Shown here in pieces: positions 7,501-12,045 of a stretch of DNA of 12,045 nt. A program made the translations under genes and the position numbers. The DNA is from Bacillota bacterium (GTDB lineage: Bacteria > Bacillota > Clostridia > Christensenellales > Aristaeellaceae). The notes under the pieces were generated by a model that was not told the origin of the DNA, made no database searches, and was given only the letters and a program-made list of their open reading frames with translations. Every line of letters starts with the position of its first letter. Within the stretch, counting starts at the first letter, position 1. Where the stretch lies: contig JAEZLW010000149.1 in the NCBI GenBank assembly GCA_023415145.1, positions 1-12,045 on the forward strand, in the 5' to 3' direction.

Positions 7501-8117
7501 CGATTCGTGCCCTGGGTACGGTGAACGTGCACGCCATCGAAGAATACGTATCCACCAAGGAACGGTTCGACAGCCTCACCACCCAGCAGCAGGACCTGAA
7601 AAAGGCGGAGGAGGACTTGGGCCTTCTTATCACGAAGCTTCTTGGGCAGATGGAGCAGGTATTCGTCGCCCAGTTCAACCTGTTGAAGGGGTATTTCCGT
7701 GAAACGTTTGTGCGCCTGTTCGGCGGCGGTCATGCGGAGCTGAAGCTGACAGACCCCAATGATGCATTGAATTGCGGCATTGAAATCACCGCCCAACCGC
7801 CGGGGAAAAAGCTTCAATTGTTGTCGCTATTATCAGGCGGCGAGCGGGCGCTGACGGCCATCGCCATCCTGTTCGCCATGCTGAAATTGAAGCCCACGCC
7901 CTTTTGCATCCTGGATGAGATCGAGGCCGCGCTGGACGAGGCCAACATCAACTATTTCGCCGACTATCTGGCCGAGTACGGCAGGAACACGCAATTTGTG
8001 GTGGTCACCCACCGCAAGGGCACCATGGAGCGGTGCAATGCGCTGTACGGCGTGGCCATGGAGGAGCGGGGCATATCCAAGATGGTATCTGTCAATTTGA
8101 CGGAGTACGCAGGATAA
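4554..8117 (+). CDS. smc: Chromosome segregation/condensin ATPase SMC
   Basis: SMC dimers with ScpA and ScpB form the bacterial condensin that extrudes DNA loops and resolves sister chromosomes. The 1187-residue length matches the family. The N-terminal head begins MRLKKLEIFGFKSFAQRTEI and has the Walker A GPNGSGKSN (residues 31-39). A long coiled coil rich in Glu, Lys, Gln and Leu runs from about 170 to 510. The hinge spans about 524-670 (VRGVVAML..., NIITEDEPTAKRVIDYL, ending GGSMTGGS). A second coiled coil runs to about 1020. The C-terminal head has the ABC signature LSGGE (1093-1097) and Walker B CILDE with catalytic Glu1122, then the D-loop ALDEAN. The ATG at 4554 overlaps the end of rnc, with GGGAGG upstream. 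All ATPase motifs are intact. ftsY follows after an unusually long 292-base spacer. Confidence 0.98.
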   Translation: MRLKKLEIFGFKSFAQRTEIVFNQGITGIVGPNGSGKSNIADAVRWVLGEQSARLLRGAKMEDIIFGGTEKRKAMAYCEVSLVFDNEDKSLPLDYAELMVTRRVYRNGESEYYLNKAACRLKDVVDLFRDTGIGREGYSIIGQGRIDEILSQKGEDRRQVFEDAAGIMKYRARKEEAERKLTRTRENLTRVEDILDELSRHLTPLAKQAETARAYLMLAEQLKGLELNIFLLRHDKLKERLNSLMEAAAGVQAVLDQNEAQLEDKTELRREMEDTLERMEADLLAARDALTHFGEAWHEEKANREKVNQRLESNRENSLRLKDEATRLDERYKELSALEETGEGGLYTQEEVLQKEREMLAGEQEQLKVYQQEEAACDQELEEHKAAILDAMNRLSNERTAQSRQQAIMDKMRERLLELDKSQADLVQKELTLDSAYQKAVEQGEATRQCFLRLAKEAEDLDLKVQALGASIGAKTSAMQQSAGRQQAMESRLKLLEEMERAYEGYAQAVKKALTYAKTQGENKVRGVVAMLMRVPKHLETAIDMVLGSALQNIITEDEPTAKRVIDYLRQNQLGRATFLPMNTIRGRVLTREERSLLSMPGCLGVASELISFDPEYREIMENLLGRTVVAENLDAGIAIMRAGRQAFRLVTLSGDVMHSGGSMTGGSVQARAASLLNREREIEELRVSARKLVTELQSQRQALEEMEKERAELKTLRNEAMGRVHQEEIAVARDQERILSARQEWDALKSRLAMTQNARQQLEEGIAQIEEDLEAISRRTGDATMDQESMQQKTQSLQKALAAARLQLEKQRDTVTRHMLAVTGREHEIAGLKRDRQRLSDEVRHAKENTERLRRELANMQESIRQDEKLFEHLQENVAVRHQAVIEAQAGVDELERQRLAQQSALRTLRDETESLQKEASELKEKLHRTELNRTRVEADLTAMQDRIWNEYELTYGGAEGYRVEKFDLSAGEKEAASLKEAIRALGTVNVHAIEEYVSTKERFDSLTTQQQDLKKAEEDLGLLITKLLGQMEQVFVAQFNLLKGYFRETFVRLFGGGHAELKLTDPNDALNCGIEITAQPPGKKLQLLSLLSGGERALTAIAILFAMLKLKPTPFCILDEIEAALDEANINYFADYLAEYGRNTQFVVVTHRKGTMERCNALYGVAMEERGISKMVSVNLTEYAG

Positions 8118-8134
8118 ACTCCAGTTTGCTAAAT

Positions 8135-8301
8135 GGCTTCCGAAGGTTCCCAAAGGCTCCGAAACATCGCCCCTGCCTGTGGCAGATAAGGGCGATGTGA
8201 GGAGGCCGGCGAAACGAGCAGCGCAAGCGGTAGCGTGGCGATGCGACTATTGAGCCGGCCGGATCGACCGGAAAGCCCTTTGGTCGCATCCGCAGATGCG
8301 A
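8135..8301. repeat. Structured noncoding element between smc and ftsY (element B)
   Basis: The 292-base smc-ftsY spacer (8118-8409) is dense in inverted repeats. A long hairpin has ACATCGCCC (8164-8172) pairing with GGGCGATGT (8190-8198), with inner CTGCC/GGCAG. GGCCGGC (8204-8210) pairs with GCCGGCC (8254-8260). CGACC (8265-8269) pairs with GGTCG (8282-8286). TCGCATC (8284-8290) pairs with GATGCGA (8295-8301), but can instead pair with an identical GATGCGA at 8240-8246. It begins with GGCTTCCGAAGGT, whose complement appears at the right end of element A, and shares the GGAAAGCCC...GGTCG hairpin pair with A. No convincing frame covers it. It is either a genome repeat or a regulatory RNA in the ftsY leader. 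From 8302 to 8409 I see only AT-rich sequence and the ftsY ribosome binding site. Confidence 0.55.
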
Positions 8302-8409
8302 AATCCTGTTTATAGATGTGGCGCACCCCAACTGTAGTTTTATATAATGATTGAAATTTAACGATTTGTGCAATGCAGGAGAATGGCTTATAACCAGGGA
8401 GGGAACATC

Positions 8410-9324
8410 ATGGAGGATAAAGAAAAGAAAGGCCTGTTTGCCCGCCTTCGGGACGGGCTTTCAAAGACCCGCTCCAATCTGACCGTCAAGGTGGATGAGC
8501 TGGTGGAAAACACCGGCGTAGTGGACGAGGATTTTTATGACGAGCTGATGGATATCCTCATTTTGTCGGACGCGGGCGTTGCCGCCTCCGAGGAGATCCT
8601 GGACAAGCTGCGCAAGCAGGTTAAAAAGGAAAATGTCAAAAGCACTGTAAAGGCCCGGGAGATGCTCAGTGATATTATAGCGGAGGAGATGAACATCCCC
8701 CGACCGCCGTTGAAGTGGCCCATGGTTATGCTGGTGGTAGGCGTCAACGGCGTGGGCAAGACCACCACCATCGGCAAGCTGGCGCTGCGCTTTCAGGCCA
8801 TCGGCCGTACGGTGATGCTGGCTGCAGGCGATACCTTCCGTGCGGCGGCAGCGGATCAATTGTCCATCTGGGCGGACCGTGCCAGGGTGCCCCTCGTGCG
8901 CCATGCGGAGGGGGCCGATCCTGCGGCAGTAGTCTTCGACGCGGTGCAATCGGCCAAAGCCCGCAAGGCGGATTTGCTGATTGTGGATACCGCCGGGCGG
9001 CTGCACAACAAAAAGAACCTGATGGATGAGCTGCACAAGATGCGCAAGGTCATCGACCGGGAATACCCCGAGGCGGACGTGCGCTGCATGCTGGTGCTGG
9101 ACGCCACCACGGGGCAAAACGGCCTGCAGCAAGCCCGCACCTTCAAGGAGTTTGCAGAGATCAACGGCATTGTACTCACCAAGCTGGACGGCACCGCTAA
9201 GGGCGGCATCGCCATTGCCATCCGAAGAGAATTGAACGTGCCGGTATGGTATGTTGGCGTGGGAGAGGGCATTGACGACCTGCAGCCCTTTGACGCCAAG
9301 GATTTTGCAAAGGCGCTGTTTTGA
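8410..9324 (+). CDS. ftsY: Signal recognition particle receptor FtsY
   Basis: FtsY is the membrane-associated SRP receptor GTPase. It pairs with Ffh to deliver ribosome-nascent chain complexes to the SecYEG channel. The 304-residue product is the short NG form, with almost no acidic A domain: it opens MEDKEKKGLFARLRDGLSKT and goes straight into the N-domain helices. GTPase motifs are complete: G1 GVNGVGKTT (from residue 111), DTFRAAA (141-147), DTAGR (193-197), LDATTGQNGLQQA, and TKLDGTAKGG (257-266). The closing GVGEGIDDLQPFDAKDFAKALF is family-typical. The ATG at 8410 is preceded by AGGGAGGG at a 6-base spacing; further upstream in-frame starts lack this. It probably continues the smc operon, but the long structured spacer leaves room for independent control. 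Confidence 0.97.
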   Translation: MEDKEKKGLFARLRDGLSKTRSNLTVKVDELVENTGVVDEDFYDELMDILILSDAGVAASEEILDKLRKQVKKENVKSTVKAREMLSDIIAEEMNIPRPPLKWPMVMLVVGVNGVGKTTTIGKLALRFQAIGRTVMLAAGDTFRAAAADQLSIWADRARVPLVRHAEGADPAAVVFDAVQSAKARKADLLIVDTAGRLHNKKNLMDELHKMRKVIDREYPEADVRCMLVLDATTGQNGLQQARTFKEFAEINGIVLTKLDGTAKGGIAIAIRRELNVPVWYVGVGEGIDDLQPFDAKDFAKALF

Positions 9325-9374
9325 TTCCAAATTGACATATAGAACACCGCAGGATGGTTTTCATGCCTCCGCTC

Positions 9375-9403
9375 TTGCCTTGCCGTGATACCCGTGTTAA
9401 AAT
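9375..9403 (+). promoter_or_regulatory. Extended -10 promoter for the DUF975 gene pair
   Basis: TTGCCT (9375-9380), a 17-base spacer and TAAAAT (9398-9403), with TG one base before the -10 box. The start would be near 9410, just ahead of a GGAAGGGAG ribosome binding site (9414-9422) and the ATG at 9430. The signals look intact although the gene behind them is broken. Confidence 0.6.
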
Positions 9404-9429
9404 GGGCATATATGGAAGGGAGTGGGGGC

Positions 9430-9843
9430 ATGAACATCAAGCCAAGGCAGCGAAGCCAGATGTGAAGCCGTGAAAACAAAAGGGGAAATGGCGGCTGCTC
9501 GCTCTTATGCTTGTGGTCGCTGTTGCGGGTGGTGCCGGGGATCATTGCCGCATACAAGTATTCCATGGCCCCGTTCCTGATGGCGGAAAACCCGGATATC
9601 GATGCTTTTGAGGCCATCCGGCGCAGCAAGGAAATGATGAACGGACACAAGGCCAGGCTCTTTTTCCTGCAATTTAGTTTTATAGGGTGGGCACTGTTAT
9701 CCGCGGTGGGTGTCTCGATATTGTTCTCGATACTGGGCATCATCGGCACCGCGCTGGGGCTCTTCGCATCCCTGGCATTGCAGGCGTATGTGAATTCCTC
9801 CGTGACCGCATTTTATCTGGAGCTTTCCAGGCAAAACAGGTAA
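9430..9843 (+). pseudogene. Broken DUF975-family membrane protein gene with an internal inverted segment
   Basis: Promoter, ribosome binding site and ATG lead into only 11 codons before a TGA at 9463. The C-terminal part resumes in the same frame at about 9502: LCLWSLLRVVPGIIAAYKYSMAPFLMAENPD is the DUF975 core, continuing with FEAIRRSKEMMNGHKARLFFLQFSFIGWALLSAV, hydrophobic helices and FYLEL to the stop at 9841-9843. A TTG at 9511 could start a 110-residue fragment, but no ribosome binding site serves it. The minus strand at 9429-9488 encodes FPLLFSRLHIWLRCLG..., matching FSLLFSRMHIFGKCLG at the equivalent place in the intact neighbour, so this piece of the same gene has been flipped. About 110-150 residues of the N-terminal half are missing. 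DUF975 proteins are integral membrane proteins of unknown function. A short functional remnant cannot be excluded. Confidence 0.7.
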
Positions 9844-9880
9844 ATGGCTCATCGGATGAAGCGATTAGGGTGTGAAGTGT

Positions 9881-10714
9881 ATGGTGATGGCTTACATTTC
9901 CCTATTGCGATGGCGTGGACTTAAAGCACTCGCCGGCCATTGGCAGACAGCGCTGCTTACGACCTTTGGAGCAGGTATCTTTGACATAGTGCTGCGTATA
10001 TTTCAAATACGGGTCAGTATTCCGCCGACGGCCGGGAACAACCTGTATTCCTGGATGAATGCTGCCGAGCAGCAATTGGCTCGCCATTATGGAACGATTG
10101 TTCTGTTGTTCATCTTGAGCTTTATTCTTACATACGTCTTTGGAGTAGGGCTCAAGAACTATTACCTGCAGTTGCATCGAGGTCAAGGGGCTGGATTTTC
10201 GCTTTTGTTTTCGAGAATGCATATTTTTGGCAAGTGCTTAGGCCAGGTGCTTTTGATAATGATTTTCATTTTTCTGTGGTGTCTGATTCTTGTGCCCGGG
10301 ATATTCTTACTGTCTCTGATGAAGATTTACAATCCTGTAGTTATCTTGGTGCTTGTTTTTATCATGTTGATTCCGGCAATTGTTGCGTCTTACCGGTATG
10401 AGATGGCGTCTTATCTGTTGGCGGACAATCCGGATATGGGGGTCATGCAGTCCATAAGTAAAAGCAAGGAGATCATGTACTTGCATAAGGGAAAGCTGTT
10501 TTGCCTGTATGTAAGCTTTCTAGGCTTGGTTGTGCTTTCTGCTGTAATTGCATATGTGCTGAACTTGCTGCTGCCGGTACTCGGAACGGTGGCAGGGTTC
10601 TTTACCTCCCTGATTATTCAAGTAAATGTCCATTCCGCCACTGCCGCTTTTTATCTAGAGTTGACCGGACAGACGAGCCACCCGGATGAAGCGAAGCAAG
10701 GGCAAGTGGCATAA
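9881..10714 (+). CDS. DUF975-family integral membrane protein
   Basis: A multi-pass membrane protein of about 277 residues; the family has no established function. The N-terminus has the usual short amphipathic lead (LLRWRGLKALAGHWQTALL), then hydrophobic segments at roughly residues 22-40, 70-92, 120-145, 147-170, 205-225 and 230-250. The family core is FLWCLILVPGI, then SYRYEMASYLLADNPDMGVMQSISKSKEIMYLHKGKLFCLYVSFLG, ending FYLEL. Compared with the broken copy upstream, about 27 mostly hydrophobic residues are inserted between LVPGI and the SYRY segment. The start is uncertain: ATG 9881 (AGGG 10 bases upstream) is preferred, with GTG 9872 and ATG 9887 in frame. It is AT-richer than its neighbours. 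It lies 37 bases after the broken paralogue and probably depends on the promoter at 9375. The terminator at 10729-10766 follows. Confidence 0.8.
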   Translation: MVMAYISLLRWRGLKALAGHWQTALLTTFGAGIFDIVLRIFQIRVSIPPTAGNNLYSWMNAAEQQLARHYGTIVLLFILSFILTYVFGVGLKNYYLQLHRGQGAGFSLLFSRMHIFGKCLGQVLLIMIFIFLWCLILVPGIFLLSLMKIYNPVVILVLVFIMLIPAIVASYRYEMASYLLADNPDMGVMQSISKSKEIMYLHKGKLFCLYVSFLGLVVLSAVIAYVLNLLLPVLGTVAGFFTSLIIQVNVHSATAAFYLELTGQTSHPDEAKQGQVA

Positions 10715-10728
10715 TATGGGCAATGGCG

Positions 10729-10766
10729 AAAAAGCCGCCCGCTTTCTTTGAACGGAAAGCGGGCGG
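10729..10766 (-). terminator. Intrinsic terminator for the minus-strand gene, possibly bidirectional
   Basis: CCGCCCGCTTTC (10735-10746) and GAAAGCGGGCGG (10755-10766) form a perfect 12-bp stem with an 8-base loop. Read on the minus strand, it follows the stop codon at 10783 by 16 bases and is trailed by CTTTTTC, a proper U-run. On the plus strand it ends the DUF975 gene but its tail (TGCTCT) is poor, so termination there would rest on the stem alone. Confidence 0.85.
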
Positions 10767-10782
10767 TGCTCTATGCTATCAA

Positions 10783-11520
10783 TTACAATAAAGAGGCGTA
10801 CACTTCCGGGGCTATTTCTTCAACTGCTCCCGTTGTTGATGTCCCGGCCAATATGGAATGAAGACGTTGGATTTTCCACCCGTCCCCGTATCGAAAAAGA
10901 CTGAAGCCTCCCAAATAGGTCATTCCGTCCAGTTCATATAAAGCGATTCGCTCTGTTAATTCCTGTGCCCCATTCAGCTCCGCCTGTTTTTGGAATAATG
11001 CTGCGTTCTTTTCATCTTTCCAAATATACGGCGTAGGCGGATCAATACGCAAAAGCTTTAGTTGATTCAATTTTGAAGGGTCTACGGCTTGTGCAAATCC
11101 CTCCACGTCATGAAAGTTTTTGCCTACATACATTGGCTTTTCTTCCCTTACCTCGGGCACGAAAAAACTGTAGATCATCATTTTCATCTGGCTGATGATG
11201 AAGTACGCGGAAATGTATTCATTCATTTGGGCAAACAGCTCGTATTCCGACGGCGCCATTTGCTGAATGGGAATAAAAGTCTTGTACCGGTCCACCGTGC
11301 CAACGAAGTCATAGCCTTGGGCATACTCCTTCACAGCGCACGCCTGTAAAGCTTTTTGCAGATCGTTTTCAGAAAGGGCGGAGACAAAATGCCGGATCGC
11401 GTCTTCAGGCAACGGGAAAACGGGCGCTTCCTCCTGTGCCAAGGCGGCAGACAGGGATGTGGACAGTAGGATGCAAAGTGCGATGAAGAAAGCTGCTCCT
11501 TTTGCAAACCCGGCGGCCAT
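10783..11520 (-). CDS. Small exported protein of unknown function
   Basis: A 245-residue product that I do not recognise. The N-terminus is a clear Sec signal peptide: MAAGFAKGAAFF..., a hydrophobic core, then SLSAALA with cleavage expected before QEE (about residue 28). There is no lipobox Cys, so it is secreted or wall-associated rather than a lipoprotein. The mature part starts with a helical stretch, PEDAIRHFVSALSENDLQKALQAC, of the kind seen at the start of NTF2-like or DUF4878-like domains, and ends with a beta-rich part, YLGGFSLFRYGDGWKIQRLHSIL, also compatible with such a cone fold. That resemblance is weak. The ATG at 11520 has AAGGAG 5 bases upstream. It lies 23 bases downstream of thrC and is probably cotranscribed with it, ending at the terminator at 10729-10766. 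Confidence 0.8.
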   Translation of the reverse strand: MAAGFAKGAAFFIALCILLSTSLSAALAQEEAPVFPLPEDAIRHFVSALSENDLQKALQACAVKEYAQGYDFVGTVDRYKTFIPIQQMAPSEYELFAQMNEYISAYFIISQMKMMIYSFFVPEVREEKPMYVGKNFHDVEGFAQAVDPSKLNQLKLLRIDPPTPYIWKDEKNAALFQKQAELNGAQELTERIALYELDGMTYLGGFSLFRYGDGWKIQRLHSILAGTSTTGAVEEIAPEVYASLL

Positions 11521-11543
11521 ACCTACTCCTTCTTTCTGTTTGC

Positions 11544-12045
11544 TTACTTGTTTTGCAATGCATCCAGCAGTGTTTTGGCCATATCCTCCTTGCGGCAGTT
11601 GATGGTATGGCGAACAGGCAGCGTACGCAGCGAAGATACCTTATTCGGCATGGGGATGCCCGTTTCAGACTCCAGATGCAGCGCGCAATCAAAGGCATCC
11701 AGCCCCAATGCCGTCTCCTGGCCGGATAGCGCGTCGGCCACATCGGCGGTGAACTTGTATGGGTGAGCGGTGGCCACGATCACGGTGGGGGTGTTGTCCC
11801 TTGAGCGAACGCGGTATGCGTTGAGCACATGGCTGGCAACGGCAGTATGGGGGTCCATCAAGTAATGGAAGCGCTGCCAGACCCTTTGTATCTCCCGGGC
11901 GGTAGCCACATCATCGGCATAGCCGCCTTCTATCAGTTTGTGGATGCGGCCCAAACGTTCCTCGCCAATGTCGTAGCTGCCGTTTTCCTTTAGTTCCTTC
12001 ATCCACTGGGATATAAGCTCCCCATCCCTGTCCGCCACCTCATAC
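11544..12045 (-). CDS. thrC: Threonine synthase, C-terminal part (runs off right edge)
   Basis: Threonine synthase is a PLP enzyme that converts O-phosphohomoserine to threonine in the aspartate-family pathway. Only the last 166 or so codons are present. The N-terminal PLP-lysine region lies outside the window. What identifies it: YEVADRDGELIS at the edge, RIHKLIEGGYADDVATAREIQRVWQRFHYLMDPHTAVASHVLNAYR, and TPTVIVATAHPYKFTADVADAL, all typical of the C-terminal domain of the longer threonine synthase class. The reading continues through the window edge in frame, so the GTG at 12038 is not taken as a start. The final ALQNK then TAA is a normal end. The small exported protein gene follows after 23 bases. 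Confidence 0.92.
   Translation of the reverse strand, partial: YEVADRDGELISQWMKELKENGSYDIGEERLGRIHKLIEGGYADDVATAREIQRVWQRFHYLMDPHTAVASHVLNAYRVRSRDNTPTVIVATAHPYKFTADVADALSGQETALGLDAFDCALHLESETGIPMPNKVSSLRTLPVRHTINCRKEDMAKTLLDALQNK

Noticed and set aside
8343..8348. TATAAT before ftsY as a promoter
   Set aside because: The -10 hexamer is perfect, but there is no -35 box at 16-18 bases and no TG extension. Not strong enough to call in an AT-rich leader.
8118..8409. Small SRP RNA or another known RNA gene near ftsY
   Set aside because: The conserved SRP RNA apical loop (GGAAG/AGCA type) is not present, and I could not match the riboswitch signatures I know.
8461..9330. Long open frame on the minus strand antisense to ftsY
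   Set aside because: It lies wholly opposite a certain gene, has no recognisable motifs or upstream signals, and is expected from GC-rich codon structure. The same holds for long antisense frames opposite rnc (3772-4530) and the lipase-like gene (1260-1748).
9332..9337. Perfect TTGACA after ftsY as a -35 box
   Set aside because: No acceptable -10 box lies 16-19 bases downstream. The promoter at 9375-9403 is far better.
8856..9428. Minus-strand frame running from the inverted DUF975 fragment into ftsY, read as one gene
   Set aside because: Only the short stretch at 9429-9488 resembles DUF975. The rest is antisense to ftsY and intergenic sequence, so it is not a gene.
9429..9500. A phase-variable invertible switch controlling the DUF975 genes
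   Set aside because: No convincing inverted repeats flank the flipped segment, no recombinase gene is in the window, and flipping back would not restore a full gene because the N-terminal half is missing.
11751..11780. Threonine synthase with ATAHPYKF instead of STASPYKF as an unusual active site
   Set aside because: HP.KF variants occur in known threonine synthases such as that of E. coli, so this is ordinary.

Overview
The window looks like a chromosomal segment of an uncultured, moderately GC-rich Firmicutes bacterium, probably a Clostridia member of a Christensenellales-like group. The gene order plsX-acpP-rnc-smc-ftsY is a classic Firmicutes backbone. Start sites have strong GGAGG-type Shine-Dalgarno sequences, one start is TTG, and promoters are of the extended -10 type. 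The rank below class is inference from style, not from a marker gene. I found no tRNA, rRNA, CRISPR array, prophage or transposase.

Layout. (1) 1-379, minus strand: the N-terminal part of an exported WG-repeat protein that runs off the left edge. (2) 380-581: a divergent spacer with a good sigma-A promoter for the next gene and a small palindrome. (3) 582-2192: a cytosolic class 3 lipase-like hydrolase with a long C-terminal extension of unknown function. (4) 2193-2529: a noncoding spacer with a 13-bp terminal inverted repeat enclosing several hairpins, followed by the plsX promoter. (5) 2530-8117: plsX, acpP, rnc and smc, closely packed, with a strong hairpin between acpP and rnc. (6) 8118-8409: a second structured spacer, related to the first, separating smc from ftsY. 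(7) 8410-9324: ftsY. (8) 9375-10714: two tandem DUF975-type membrane-protein genes. The first is broken: it keeps its promoter, ribosome binding site and C-terminal third, but a roughly 60-bp piece of its middle lies in the opposite orientation and the rest of the N-terminal half is gone. The second is intact. (9) 10729-10766: a terminator shared by convergent genes. (10) 10783-12045, minus strand: a small exported protein of unknown function and, upstream of it, the C-terminal part of threonine synthase, which runs off the right edge.

How the genes fit together. PlsX and ACP supply activated acyl chains for phosphatidic acid synthesis. RNase III matures structured RNA. SMC organises the chromosome. 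FtsY brings ribosome-SRP complexes to the membrane. This is a housekeeping growth operon and no new multi-gene system is evident. The most noteworthy signals are the inverted fragment inside the broken DUF975 gene, the two related palindromic spacers (the one before ftsY has switch-like competing stems), the hairpin before rnc, and the divergent lipase.
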